A stretch of 64,000 bases of DNA. Origin: Neobacillus terrae. GTDB lineage: Bacteria; Bacillota; Bacilli; Bacillales; Cytobacillaceae. The first letter of the stretch is position 1. The number at the start of each line of letters is the position of its first letter. Of this stretch, positions 1 through 9,237 are shown piece by piece. The stretch lies in assembly GCF_011393025.1 (NCBI RefSeq), contig NZ_JAAOEO010000001.1, forward strand, positions 62,001-126,000. Direction: 5' to 3'. Under the pieces are notes generated by a model that saw only the letters and a list, made by a program, of their open reading frames with translations, was not told the origin of the DNA and did no database searches. The position numbers were made by a program, and so were the translations under genes.

Positions 1-2
1 CG

Positions 3-1106
3 ACTCTTCCTCTTTTAAAACAAAAGCTTGAAGCAAAACGTTATCATGTCAGAGAAGAAAATGGCGATCTCCTCGCAGAAAAGAACCGTTTTTCTCGCTG
101 GGGCCCATATATAAATCATATTGGACTTATTATCTTTTTAATTGGTGCGATGCTTCGTTTTATCCCAGGTATGTACGTGGATAAGGTTCTATGGGTACGT
201 GAAGGGGAAACAAAAGTTGTTCCTGAAACAAATGGGAAGTATTATATAACCAACAATAAATTTATTCTACAAATCTATGATAAAAATAAGGATGATCAGG
301 TTTTCGGTGAAGCGATTGAACGGGCAGGCAATATACCGAAAAATTATCAGTCAAATGTCACTCTTTATAAAGCAGAGGGAAATACAGTGGCAGGAGAAAA
401 GCCAAAGCTGAAAAAACTTAAGGATTTTGGCATCCGTGTAAATGAGCCGTTAACCTTTGAAGGGTTTTCTCTGTATCAGGTGGACTATAAATTAAACGAG
501 CTGAACAAAATGTCCTTTGCTCTAACTGATAAGGCTACAGGTAAATCATTCGGGGACCTAACCGTAAATCTTAATAATCCTGATACAAAATATAATCTAG
601 GGAAGGGATATTCAGTTGAACTTCTCAGTTACTTCCCTGACTTTGAGTTTGGAAAAGATGGGGAGCCGACAACTAAATCCCGAATACCTAACAATCCAGC
701 TTTTGTCTTTAAAATGAGAACGCCTGACAAACCGAAAGGTGAAACAAGCTTTGTTGCAATAAAACAGACTATTGAGCCTTTTGGAAACAACAAATATAAA
801 CTGAAATTCAGAGGGATCGCAACAAATAATGTTTCCGGTCTAACCGTTCGAAAAGACAATACTCTTTGGGCTATCATTCTTGGCGGAATAATCTTTATGA
901 TTGGTGTAATCCAGGGGATGTACTGGAACCACCGAAGAATTTGGATACAGAACAAAAGTGGGGAAGTATGGGTAGCAGCCCATACAAATAAAAACTGGTA
1001 TGGAATAAAACGTGAGATAGAGGCTGTTTTGGCGGATACTGGTTTGCAGATGCCTTACGATCAGCTTCAAAGACAACAAAATGAAATAGAGAAGGAGGAA
1101 GCCTGA
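3..1106 (+). CDS. resB: ResB, cytochrome c biogenesis protein (5' truncated by window edge)
   Basis: Membrane protein of the system II (ResBC/Ccs) machinery that carries haem to the outside of the membrane and attaches it to apocytochrome c. The frame is open from base 3, so the gene starts before the window. About 368 C-terminal residues are visible against roughly 540 in the family. A hydrophobic segment lies around bases 118-170, followed by a long extracytoplasmic domain. A last membrane helix at about bases 862-925 precedes a short charged tail. The stop codon abuts the TTG start of resC, with the resC ribosome site (GGAGG) inside the resB end, so the two are translationally linked. The identification rests on the C-terminal architecture and on the resC-resD-resE order. 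Confidence 0.93.
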   Translation, partial: TLPLLKQKLEAKRYHVREENGDLLAEKNRFSRWGPYINHIGLIIFLIGAMLRFIPGMYVDKVLWVREGETKVVPETNGKYYITNNKFILQIYDKNKDDQVFGEAIERAGNIPKNYQSNVTLYKAEGNTVAGEKPKLKKLKDFGIRVNEPLTFEGFSLYQVDYKLNELNKMSFALTDKATGKSFGDLTVNLNNPDTKYNLGKGYSVELLSYFPDFEFGKDGEPTTKSRIPNNPAFVFKMRTPDKPKGETSFVAIKQTIEPFGNNKYKLKFRGIATNNVSGLTVRKDNTLWAIILGGIIFMIGVIQGMYWNHRRIWIQNKSGEVWVAAHTNKNWYGIKREIEAVLADTGLQMPYDQLQRQQNEIEKEEA

Positions 1107-2294
1107 TTGGTATCACTCAGCAGTAATCTATTGTTAATTGCCTTTATTCTTTATTTATGTGCAACGCTATTTTTTGGGGGAGCCATTAATTCAAAAAAAG
1201 GTCAGGTAGAAAAAACGAATATTAACAAATGGGGCGGAATCGCTGTTATTCTTACAGTTGCCGGTTTTATTTCACAATTAGGATTCTTTATCCTCAGGTG
1301 GATTGCCTCCGGCCATGCGCCTGTCAGTAATATGTTTGAATTCACAACTTTCTTTGGAATGGCATTAGTTGGTGCGTTCCTGATTATTTTTGCGATATAT
1401 CGAACAGCTCTTCTTGGATTGTTTACTATGCCGGTTGCGGTTCTTGTAATTGCTTATGCAAGTATGTTCCCTAGGGATATTACACCACTGATACCTGCAT
1501 TAAAGAGCTACTGGCTTTATATCCATGTTACTACTGCTGCAATTGGGGAAGGGATTCTTGCCGTCAGCTTTGCTGCAGGCTTAATTTACCTAGTTAAGAT
1601 GATTGATCAGAACCGTGCAAGCAAGAGAACCTTTTGGCTGGAAGTTGTAATGTTTGGTTTAATAACAACCCTGGGATTTGTATTCGTTTCAAGTGCCTTT
1701 TCACTTGCCGACTACCACGAAAAGTTCAATTGGGTCGATAAAAACAATAATCCTGCAGAAGTCGAATACACTATGCCTGCCCTTACTGGTCCTCATAAAG
1801 GAGAGCTTTTGACGAAAGGTGCTTTTGAACCTATTCTTGAGGTTCCTGCCCTTATTAACGCAAAAAAATTAAATACTGTTATCTGGTCCTTTGGCGGGGG
1901 TGTAGTACTATATGGCCTGCTCCGATTGATTTTGAGGAAGAGAGTAGCCGCTTCATTAAAACCTTTTGTAAAAAATATTAATACTGATCTCGTAGATGAA
2001 ATTAGTTACCGTTCTGTCCTTATTGGATTCCCAGTCTTTACTTTGGGTGCATTAATATTTGCGATGATCTGGGCACAGGTAGCATGGACAAGATTCTGGG
2101 GATGGGATCCAAAAGAGGTTTGGGCCCTTATCACTTGGCTATTTTATGCTGCATTCCTTCATCTTCGTCTTTCAAAAGGATGGCACGGTGAAAAGTCAGC
2201 ATGGCTTGCAGTAATAGGTTTTGTTATCATTATGTTTAATCTCGTAGCTGTTAACCTAGTAATTGCAGGACTTCATTCGTACGCTGGTTCCTAA
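1107..2294 (+). CDS. resC: ResC/CcsA, cytochrome c biogenesis haem-handling membrane protein
   Basis: Polytopic partner of ResB (395 aa). It shows many hydrophobic segments and, near residues 329-338, the tryptophan-rich stretch WGWDPKEVW that marks the CcsA/CcmF/CcmC haem-handling superfamily. Nearby histidines (HLRL, HSYAG at the C-terminus) are likely haem ligands by family analogy. The start is TTG directly after the resB stop, preceded by GAAGGAGGAA. With ResB it forms the cytochrome c synthetase needed for the c-type cytochromes, including the qcr complex at the other end of this window. A terminator follows, so resBC are separated from resDE. Confidence 0.95.
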   Translation: MVSLSSNLLLIAFILYLCATLFFGGAINSKKGQVEKTNINKWGGIAVILTVAGFISQLGFFILRWIASGHAPVSNMFEFTTFFGMALVGAFLIIFAIYRTALLGLFTMPVAVLVIAYASMFPRDITPLIPALKSYWLYIHVTTAAIGEGILAVSFAAGLIYLVKMIDQNRASKRTFWLEVVMFGLITTLGFVFVSSAFSLADYHEKFNWVDKNNNPAEVEYTMPALTGPHKGELLTKGAFEPILEVPALINAKKLNTVIWSFGGGVVLYGLLRLILRKRVAASLKPFVKNINTDLVDEISYRSVLIGFPVFTLGALIFAMIWAQVAWTRFWGWDPKEVWALITWLFYAAFLHLRLSKGWHGEKSAWLAVIGFVIIMFNLVAVNLVIAGLHSYAGS

Positions 2295-2314
2295 TCCATT
2301 TATTTGATTTTTAT

Positions 2315-2349
2315 AGCCTTCACTTTTCCTTAGTGAGGCTTTTTTTTTT
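2315..2349 (+). terminator. Rho-independent terminator after resC
   Basis: Stem AGCCTTCACT / AGTGAGGCT with one mismatch, followed by a run of T. It ends the resBC transcript and implies that resD has its own promoter downstream. Confidence 0.8.
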
Positions 2350-2483
2350 AAAGTCAATACCCTGCTCACGAATAAAATGTATCAAAATTGTGAATCTTAT
2401 TATAATTAGCAAGGTTTATCACATGAAAAGCATGGTAAATTGAAAGGGCTTTTTGTAAAATATCTGCATGGGGGGATTTATTA

Positions 2484-3200
2484 ATGGAAAAAGACGTTAA
2501 GATTTTAGTAGTTGACGATGAGGAAAGAATTCGCCGCTTATTGAAAATGTATCTTGAACGCGAAGAATTTTTAATAGATGAAGCAGAAGATGGAAACGAG
2601 GCATTGGCAAAAGCATTGGCTAATGACTATGATGTTATTCTTCTGGATTTGATGATGCCTGGTAAAGATGGACTTGAAGTATGCCGTGACTTAAGGGAGA
2701 AAAAAGCAACTCCAGTTATTATGCTTACAGCAAAAGGCGAAGAAGTGAACCGGGTTCAGGGCTTCGAGGTAGGTACAGATGATTATATCGTGAAGCCATT
2801 TAGTCCCCGTGAAGTTGTACTGCGTGTTAAAGCACTGCTGCGCAGAAGCTCTCAAACAAGCTACTTGCAGACAGATACAACTACTAAAGATGTAATTGTC
2901 TTCCCGCACCTGACAATTGACAATGACGCCCACAGAGTAACAGCTGATGGGAAAGAGGTAAGCCTGACACCTAAAGAATATGAACTCCTTTATTTCCTTG
3001 CAAAAGCACCGGATAAAGTATTCGATCGTGAACAGCTCCTTAAAGAAGTCTGGCACTATGAATTCTTTGGTGATTTGCGTACAGTAGACACTCATGTTAA
3101 GCGCCTTAGGGAAAAGCTTAACAAGGTTTCCGAGGAAGCTGCCAGAATAATCGTGACTGTCTGGGGTGTCGGTTATAAATTTGAGGTTGTTAATGAATGA
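2484..3200 (+). CDS. resD: ResD, response regulator of aerobic/anaerobic respiration
   Basis: OmpR/PhoB-type response regulator, 238 aa. The N-terminal receiver domain has an acidic pocket (VDDEER), the phospho-acceptor Asp55 in LLDLMMPG, and the conserved Lys in VKPF. A C-terminal winged helix begins near residue 135 with the LTPKEYELL signature. In Bacillus, ResD is phosphorylated by ResE under oxygen limitation and activates genes for respiration, haem and cytochrome assembly. The start is ATG behind GGGGGAT. It overlaps resE by four bases (ATGA), typical of coupled translation of the pair. Confidence 0.96.
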   Translation: MEKDVKILVVDDEERIRRLLKMYLEREEFLIDEAEDGNEALAKALANDYDVILLDLMMPGKDGLEVCRDLREKKATPVIMLTAKGEEVNRVQGFEVGTDDYIVKPFSPREVVLRVKALLRRSSQTSYLQTDTTTKDVIVFPHLTIDNDAHRVTADGKEVSLTPKEYELLYFLAKAPDKVFDREQLLKEVWHYEFFGDLRTVDTHVKRLREKLNKVSEEAARIIVTVWGVGYKFEVVNE

Positions 3201-4960
3201 TTTTTTGGCGTAGCGTTGTAGGTAAACTTTGGTTTACCATTCTTCTGCTCGTTTCGTTTGTCCTTTTTATTCTTACTGTTATGCTGCTTGAGTATTTTCA
3301 AAATCATAACGTTGATGAAACAAAAAAAGACCTGGCCAGAACTGCCGTGAAAATAGCCAACGTTCTGGAGCAGCATCAAAATGATCCGATTGGCCTGGAG
3401 ATTTCATGGGAAATTATCGATGATTCCACAAAAGTGGTTATTATAAAAAATCCAAATGAAATCTATTATTCTCCGAACACAGAAAAATCGAAAAAACTAA
3501 CTCTTGCAGATATTAAAAAGGACCAGGAACTTGCGAAGGTTTTTAATGGCAGAAAATCGGTTGAAAAAGTAACAACCCTATCTTCCGGCAGCACTGCTAG
3601 TTATTCTATCATAGGTGTACCGCTTCATTTGGAAAGCGGTAAAACAGGTGCAGTCTTTATTTATCAATCTCTTGATGTCATAAAGGAAACAACGAATTCT
3701 ACAACTAAATTTATCCTTTTGGTAGCCGGCGTAGCCATTATTTTAACGACTATCTTTGCTTTTTTTCTTTCAACAAGAATTACAGCACCATTAAGAAAAA
3801 TGAGAGAAGCAGCCTTTGAGGTGGCCAGAGGAAAATTTGATACGAAGGTTCCTATTTTGAGCCATGACGAAATTGGAGAGCTGGCAACTGCTTTTAATCA
3901 AATGGGCCGGCAATTAAAATTTAATATGAATGCGCTAAGCCAGGAAAAAGAACAGCTGGCAAGTATTCTAAGCAGCATGGCCGATGGGGTTATAACGTTT
4001 AATCGTGATGGAACCATCCTAATTACAAATCCGCCTGCTGATCGTTTTCTTCAGCATTGGTATTATGAAAAAGGAAGCAGCAGCTTAAATAATGAAGAGG
4101 TTCCCTCTAGGGTAATGGAGTTGTTTCAGCAGGCTGTGGATACTGAAAAAGAGCAGCTTGGAGAAATTTCCATTCAGGGACGCTTTTGGGTAGTAATTGT
4201 CAGCCCTCTATACAGCAATAAATTCATCCGTGGTGCCGTTGCTGTTATTAGAGATATGACTGAAGAGCGTCAGCTTGATAAATTACGAAAAGATTTTATT
4301 GCAAATGTTTCGCATGAACTCCGTACACCAATATCGATGCTGCAGGGTTATAGTGAAGCAATTATAGATGATATTGCTGAAACTGAGGAAGAGAAGAAGG
4401 AAATGGCCAGAGTTATCTATGACGAATCCTTGAGAATGGGCCGTCTGGTTAATGAACTTCTAGATCTCGCCCGAATGGAAGCAGGTCGTATACAGCTGAC
4501 ATATGACGAAGTAAATGTTTCTTCCTATATCAGCCGAATTATCCGGAAGTTTCAGGGATTAGCTAAAGAAAATAAGGTTAATCTAGGTGCTGTTTTTATT
4601 CCAGATGATCTCCAGTTTTCTTTTGACCCTGACCGTATTGAACAGGTACTTACCAACCTTATTGACAATGCAATGAGGCATACTCCAAAAGATGGCGAAG
4701 TAAAAGTACTGGTTCATACAGAAGAAAAAGGCATTAACTTTGAAGTAAAAGATTCAGGTTCCGGAATTCCTTTTGAGGATTTACCGTTCGTTTTTGAAAG
4801 GTTCTACAAAGCGGACAAAGCAAGGACTCGGGGAAGGGCGGGAACAGGTCTTGGGCTTGCCATTGCAAAAAATATCATTGAGGCCCATCGTGGCCATATT
4901 TCAGTTCAAAGCAAAGAGATGCAGGGAACGACATTTTCCTTCTTTCTTCCCCGAAAATAG
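3197..4960 (+). CDS. resE: ResE, membrane-bound sensor histidine kinase
   Basis: 587-aa sensor kinase. Order of parts: first membrane helix (about residues 11-32), extracytoplasmic domain, second helix (about 173-195), HAMP linker, PAS-like domain (about 255-355), and HisKA with phospho-acceptor His373 in NVSHELRTP. The ATPase domain carries the N box (NLIDNAMRH), G1 (DSGSGIP) and G2 (GTGLGLAI). It is the cognate kinase of ResD, with which it overlaps. In B. subtilis sigX follows directly; here nearly 7 kb of other DNA intervenes. Confidence 0.96.
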   Translation: MIFWRSVVGKLWFTILLLVSFVLFILTVMLLEYFQNHNVDETKKDLARTAVKIANVLEQHQNDPIGLEISWEIIDDSTKVVIIKNPNEIYYSPNTEKSKKLTLADIKKDQELAKVFNGRKSVEKVTTLSSGSTASYSIIGVPLHLESGKTGAVFIYQSLDVIKETTNSTTKFILLVAGVAIILTTIFAFFLSTRITAPLRKMREAAFEVARGKFDTKVPILSHDEIGELATAFNQMGRQLKFNMNALSQEKEQLASILSSMADGVITFNRDGTILITNPPADRFLQHWYYEKGSSSLNNEEVPSRVMELFQQAVDTEKEQLGEISIQGRFWVVIVSPLYSNKFIRGAVAVIRDMTEERQLDKLRKDFIANVSHELRTPISMLQGYSEAIIDDIAETEEEKKEMARVIYDESLRMGRLVNELLDLARMEAGRIQLTYDEVNVSSYISRIIRKFQGLAKENKVNLGAVFIPDDLQFSFDPDRIEQVLTNLIDNAMRHTPKDGEVKVLVHTEEKGINFEVKDSGSGIPFEDLPFVFERFYKADKARTRGRAGTGLGLAIAKNIIEAHRGHISVQSKEMQGTTFSFFLPRK

Positions 4961-5074
4961 GGAGAAAAACACTTTTCTTGCCGACTGATCTTGATTCACG
5001 GGAAACATTTTTAAGTAAAAGAGCAGCAGCCGTAAAGTAGAAATAGGTGCACTTCGCTCAATAATAAGTTAATC

Positions 5075-5107
5075 AAAAAACCCGCATCCTATAAGCGGGT
5101 TTTTTGA
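5075..5107 (+). terminator. Rho-independent terminator downstream of resE
   Basis: A-run, CCCGC / GCGGG stem with eight-base loop, then T-run. The flanking A and T tracts extend the pairing, so it can act in both directions. It sits just before the left end of the IS element. Confidence 0.85.
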
Positions 5108-5122
5108 TTTATTAACTAAGTA

Positions 5123-6583
5123 ACTTGACTCATGCATTTTTTAATACAAACCCTAAAAAAGGGCATACGGGTAGTGCAGTCAGAAAAATCGTTTTTTTAA
5201 GCAATCAGCTTTAAGGTTTTCAATACTTTTTTCAGCGGTGTGCTTCCCATTCCTTCCTGATAAGCATAGACCACTAGCTGCCCAATCATTTCGCTCCGAA
5301 TTCTCTGACCGTGTCACCCAATGTCACCGTCGAGACTTTCGACCATTCATACCTTTGAAATTCCAGGAAGTTCTGCACCAGATATTGAATGGTCCAATAT
5401 CGTTCGATGGCCTTGAACGAAAGCAGCTGATACTGATCGAAACCAAGGAGCTCCTTGAAATAACGGGATCCCGTTTCTATTTCCCAGCGGACATTGTAAT
5501 ACTCCAGGATGGTCACGACATCCAGAGTGAGGTCGGTGCACAGGAGACAAAACGGGGTCTGGTTCTGATTGAATTTTCTTTCCCACGACATCAGGACCTT
5601 CGCGTTTTCCATATCCGAAATGGGACCTTCGTATTCGTATATCCGGAACTTTCCTTTACCCTTCACGGTCACAGAGCGAAGGTCGGAGTTCCGGATGTAT
5701 GGGCCTGCGAATTTGGCCATGGATACCTCGATTCCATTCGGACGGATCTTCCGGTTCGATTTGACGGCGCCAATCACATGAAAACCTTTGGAATTACAGG
5801 TATCAACCAGTTTCTTGCTTGTATACCAGCTGTCCATCAGGACATAGACCTGTTCCTCATCATTGGCTGGAAATGCCTGGATCTTTTCCATAGCCAGGTG
5901 TTTCTTACTTTTGAAGGATAGATGATGTTCTTCGCAGTATTCCTGCCTAAAATAAGGACGAAAATCCCATGCGAAGGAATAACCTTTCAGCGACTACATG
6001 GGTAGTTACGAGGCAATGGGACTATACACTTTTCCCTTTAGAATGGGAGAAGTCGAAGTCCAGTGCTTCCATTTTTCTCGTCGAGCGGTCCTTGTGGCAT
6101 CCGGTGTCATCCACGATCAGGAAAACAATGGGTCGATCATCGCCTTGTTTATGGCGAGCATACCGAATGGATTTTCACAAGATGTTCCATCCGCCCGCGC
6201 TGAACACATTTGGCACACCAGGGGGATTCCTTTAGAAAACGGGTCATACAGCTTAGGTCACGGTCCTTCCCGGAATGGATTCGAATCTGCGTCATTGTCT
6301 TCCTGCCCTCAGCCAGGATGATGGGCATGATGCAATGCATGATAGAAACCAGATGGCTGAACTGGGGCTTAAATAAGCAGAGGCTTAAAGTGACAAGGAA
6401 CTTGACGATAGCAGAGTGGAAAGTTACCATAACCATATGACATCTCCTTTTTTTTGTCGTATTGGTTGTGTGTGGTAACCTTCCAATTCCACGATTAAAG
6501 GGATGTCATTCTTGTTTTTATGAAGTTTTCAGTATTTGACAAAACTAGACAATACTTACAAAAAAATTTTGCAAGGCTCAAGT
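5123..6583 (-). mobile_element. Decayed IS4-type insertion sequence, about 1.46 kb
   Basis: Bounded by imperfect terminal inverted repeats: the left end reads ACTTGACTCATGCATTTTTT and the right end, read on the minus strand, begins ACTTGAGCCTTGCAAAATTT. It encloses a single, disrupted DDE transposase gene on the minus strand. Both ends recur, fused to each other, at 10971-11172, which confirms the limits independently. No clear target duplication could be seen. Confidence 0.8.
5197..6436 (-). pseudogene. IS4-family DDE transposase, inactivated
   Basis: Reading the minus strand in pieces reconstructs a transposase of about 410 residues. The N-terminus starts at 6436 behind GGAGATGTCAT. The first catalytic Asp is in VDDTG (near 6115), the second in LMDSWYTS (near 5828), and the third residue lies within a perfect IS4 Y-x2-R-x3-E-x6-K signature (near 5460). 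The frame is broken at about 6155 (two bases missing or one added) and near 5986 (one extra A in a run, minus strand). It breaks again near 5290, after which the tail MIGQLVVYAY continues to a stop at 5197. A TAG also replaces the expected Tyr codon of KSVYSHC near 6028. With three frameshifts and one nonsense codon it cannot be active. Confidence 0.88.
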
Positions 6584-6743
6584 AATTAAAATACGTAGCA
6601 GGGCAGCGGTACAGGGGCTTTTTTGAGGACAGTTATTTCCGCACTAAAAAAAGGCAGCAATTTCGCCACCTTCGCCTTAAAAAGAAACTAGAGTTTTAAA
6701 TTAATTTGTTGGTCTAAGAAATTACATCTTTGGATAACGAATA

Positions 6744-7178
6744 TCATTTGGAAGTAACTTTGCCTTGAACTTCAATGATAACATCTGCTTTTTTCAATAA
6801 ATTTCCGACATCACAGCCTTTATCTGCTGCTTCTGTCGCTCTTTGTGCAGATTGAATCTGTTCTTCCGTTGCATCCGCAGATAAAACGATGTTAGCATAA
6901 TGAGTAATTTTAAACTCATTATCAGATATATTTGCCTCAGAGTTCACTGTAAGTTCCGCTACAGGCAGTTTTCTGCTTTCGAGAACAAAAGTAAGAGTTG
7001 CTGTATAACACGTCGTTACAGAAGCAACGAGAATTTCTTTAGGATTTGCTCCGTTACCACTGCCTCCTAAGGATGCAGGAATAGCGATATTTGTATCAAG
7101 ATACTCCGCTTTAAGTCTTCCTTTTCCTGTTACCCCACCATCCCAAACAGCGTTCACACTTATTTTCATTTCAGCCAA
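6744..7178 (-). CDS. OsmC/Ohr-family thiol peroxidase
   Basis: 144-aa protein of the OsmC/Ohr superfamily, which reduces organic hydroperoxides with two active-site cysteines. Both are present: Cys57 in VTTCYTA and Cys122 in KGCDVGNLL, the spacing and context expected for the family. The N-terminal GxxGxG-rich segment (GGSGNGANPKEIL) is the usual dimer/active-site loop. The start chosen is TTG at 7178, nine bases after AAGGAG; an upstream ATG at 7211 has no ribosome site. The gene points away from its neighbours and is monocistronic. Its physiological reductant and substrate cannot be told from sequence. Confidence 0.85.
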   Translation of the reverse strand: MAEMKISVNAVWDGGVTGKGRLKAEYLDTNIAIPASLGGSGNGANPKEILVASVTTCYTATLTFVLESRKLPVAELTVNSEANISDNEFKITHYANIVLSADATEEQIQSAQRATEAADKGCDVGNLLKKADVIIEVQGKVTSK

Positions 7179-7292
7179 AAATATCCACTCCTTAAAATAA
7201 ATAATTCGCATTTATATATTGTTCACTTTTCTAGTGATTCCATTCAAAAATTTAGCAGGAGATTGTAAAGCGCTGTTTAAAGGATGGATTTA

Positions 7293-7325
7293 AAAACCGG
7301 CCTATCTTATGAGAGGGCCGGTTTT
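7293..7325. terminator. Strong bidirectional hairpin beside the qorB-like gene
   Basis: Perfect 10-bp stem AAAACCGGCC / GGCCGGTTTT with a 13-base loop. Read on the minus strand it ends in a T-run, immediately 3' of the QorB-like gene, which it most likely terminates. Confidence 0.85.
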
Positions 7326-7336
7326 AAATATGTGTA

Positions 7337-8209
7337 TTATTCAGCTTTGGAAATTCCCTTGACCAATGGTGGCAATGCCTCACTAATAGGTGTGGCAGGG
7401 TGGCCAATTAGTTTTTCGAAATCGTTGCTTTCGACTGCCAATGATCCTTCCCGAATGCTTCTTTGAATGTCTACAAGAAGTGGAATAAGGAAATCAGGCA
7501 GACCTGCACCCTTCATTATTTCAGCATAAGCTGTGTCATCAACCTGCTGCACGGACACCTCTTTTCCTAGCACCTTAGCAAGAACAGCAACTAATTCTTC
7601 TTGAGTTAATAGAGAACCAGAAAGCTCGTAGACTGTATTTTCATGTCCTTCACCTGATAGAACAGCGGCAGCAGCCTCTGCATAGTCCTGTTGAAGGGCC
7701 CAGCCTACCTTACCATTTCCGGCTGATGTCACCCAAGGAGCTCCTGCTAGGACACCTTGAATGCCAGGAATTTCATTTTCTAAATACCAGTTGTTGCGCA
7801 GGAAGGAATATGCAATACCTGTTTTCAAAATGGCCTCTTCTGTGGCCTTGTGTGTTGGCGCGAATAAGTTTGTACTTTCCGTTGCATTCACGATACTGGT
7901 GTAAGCAATGAATTTTACTCCTGCACGCTCTCCCGCAGCCACTGCATTCAAATGCTGGCGAATTCTTGTTTCATTGTCTCCATCAGCAGAGATGATTAAA
8001 AGTCTGTCAATTCCTGCAAAAGCGGAATCCAATGTTTCTGGACGGTCAAAATCTCCCTGGCGGACTTCCACTCCGCGAGCCTTAAATCCTTCTGCTTTCT
8101 CTGGATTGCGGACACTTACTGCCAGCTCGCTTGCTGGTACAGTTTTCAACAATGTTTCTACAACTTTGGTTCCTAATTTTCCTGTTGCTCCAGTTACTAA
8201 TATTTTCAT
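7337..8209 (-). CDS. NmrA-type NAD(P)-binding protein, QorB (YtfG)-like quinone oxidoreductase
   Basis: 290-aa atypical short-chain dehydrogenase. The Rossmann glycine motif TGATGKLG is at residues 6-13, followed by an NADP-type basic stretch (SVRNPEK). It ends without the classical catalytic Tyr-x3-Lys arrangement, like NmrA/QorB proteins. Similarity in overall pattern (SFLRNNWYLEN, GDFDRPETL) points to the QorB/YtfG group, which binds NADPH and may reduce quinones. It is transcribed divergently from an Rrf2-type regulator 182 bases away, which probably controls it. The physiological substrate is not evident. Confidence 0.8.
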   Translation of the reverse strand: MKILVTGATGKLGTKVVETLLKTVPASELAVSVRNPEKAEGFKARGVEVRQGDFDRPETLDSAFAGIDRLLIISADGDNETRIRQHLNAVAAGERAGVKFIAYTSIVNATESTNLFAPTHKATEEAILKTGIAYSFLRNNWYLENEIPGIQGVLAGAPWVTSAGNGKVGWALQQDYAEAAAAVLSGEGHENTVYELSGSLLTQEELVAVLAKVLGKEVSVQQVDDTAYAEIMKGAGLPDFLIPLLVDIQRSIREGSLAVESNDFEKLIGHPATPISEALPPLVKGISKAE

Positions 8210-8307
8210 TTGTCAGTTCCTCCTAACGTGTATTTGTTTTGGTTACCTGTATTCATCATAGATACTTCTTTTTGCTTTGTCAACGTTTAAAAACTTTTTT
8301 ATTTTTT

Positions 8308-8350
8308 ATGTATTTTGGGGTATAATGACTTGTAATCAAATTAAATACAT
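8308..8350. promoter_or_regulatory. Candidate divergent promoter/operator between the QorB-like and Rrf2 genes
   Basis: An inverted repeat ATGTATTT (8308-8315) / AAATACAT (8343-8350) flanks a TATAAT box at 8321-8326 (GGGGTATAAT) that points toward the Rrf2-family gene. A repeat straddling the -10 box is a plausible autoregulatory operator. This is inference from layout only; no clear -35 is visible. Confidence 0.4.
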
Positions 8351-8391
8351 GATCGTAAATTTCATAAACGACTGTAAGGAAGGTGAATGAT

Positions 8392-8835
8392 ATGGCCATC
8401 AGCAGCAGATTTACGGTTGGTGTTCATATACTAGCCCTTATTGAATTAAATAAAGAGGAGAAGACCTCCTCAGAATTTTTGGCGGGCAGCGTAAACACAA
8501 ACCCAACTTTAATAAGAAAAATCATGGGCATGCTGAAAAAAGCCGGATTAATTGAGGTGCAGCCAGGGATCGCAGGGGCAAAACTGGCAAAGAGCCCATC
8601 CGATATATCACTACTTGACGTCTATAAGGCCGTCGATGTAGTACATGAAAATGAACTGTTTAGTTTACATGAAAATACTCTTTATGAATGCATTGTAGGC
8701 AGGAATATACACGATTCGATCTCTCCTGTATTGTCAGCAGCCCAATTATCGATGGAAAAGGAATTAGGAAATGTGACAATTCAAGATATCATTCAGGATA
8801 TTGTTCAAAAAGAATCAGGTTCAGGGAATCCCTGA
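8392..8835 (+). CDS. Rrf2-family transcriptional regulator (YwnA-like)
   Basis: 147-aa winged-helix regulator. Residues 3-60 carry the Rrf2 pattern SSRFTVGVHILALI ... LIRKIMGMLKKAGLI, and residues near 60-85 form the wing (LAKSPSDISLLDVYKAV). It has only one cysteine (ECIVGR), so it does not carry the three-Cys cluster of IscR or NsrR and resembles the YwnA subgroup, which tends to sense reactive small molecules. The start is ATG at 8392, eight bases after AAGGAAGG; an in-frame GTG at 8383 sits on the ribosome site. Divergence from the QorB-like gene suggests a local regulatory pair. Confidence 0.85.
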   Translation: MAISSRFTVGVHILALIELNKEEKTSSEFLAGSVNTNPTLIRKIMGMLKKAGLIEVQPGIAGAKLAKSPSDISLLDVYKAVDVVHENELFSLHENTLYECIVGRNIHDSISPVLSAAQLSMEKELGNVTIQDIIQDIVQKESGSGNP

Positions 8836-8851
8836 TATTTATTATCTGCTT

Positions 8852-8887
8852 ATGGCGCCAGCAATATGCTGACGCCATTTTATTTTT
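8852..8887 (+). terminator. Terminator after the Rrf2 regulator
   Basis: Stem ATGGCG-C-CAGCA / TGCTG-A-CGCCAT with a short AATA loop, followed by T-rich sequence. Confidence 0.85.
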
Positions 8888-9237
8888 ACTTCATTCTTAA
8901 ATCACCGTAATTTGACAATTTTTCACTCAGTGGATTATTTTGTTCTTTCTTGCGCTTGCCGAGGAAATAATTGAAAAATTTCCGATTACTGAATAAGATT
9001 TGCACGAAATGAATAGATTGTTTTGGAATTTTGGAAAGAGTGTAAGTAAACGAGGACATAGTGACCCCAAATGGAAAAATAACAAGAAAAGGGGTAACTA
9101 ATTGTTTTAAATCAGGATTTACATACAAATATTTTTATATTAATCTTCAAGTCTATATTTTTGTAAACGGTTACTTCTAGTTTTATACTAATCTTGCAAG
9201 CATATTCGAAAGTTGAAGGATAGGGGGAGACAAAGAG
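8888..9237. other. Intergenic region upstream of the formamidase gene
   Basis: AT-rich sequence without a supported gene. A minus-strand open frame (9128-8886) lacks a ribosome site and family resemblance. No clear promoter could be assigned to the formamidase gene; its ribosome site AGGGGGAG lies at 9220-9228. Confidence 0.4.

Noticed and set aside
2388-2406. TTGTGA/TATAAT pair before resD
   Set aside because: The spacing is only seven bases; no acceptable -35 lies at 16-18 bases from the TATAAT.
5238-5921. Plus-strand open frame of 227 codons over the IS element
   Set aside because: It is the antisense shadow of the decayed transposase; the minus strand carries the IS4 signature and catalytic motifs.
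8886-9128. Minus-strand open frame of 80 codons with a hydrophobic stretch
   Set aside because: No ribosome site and no recognisable family; it could be a fragment of a lost membrane protein but support is too thin to call.
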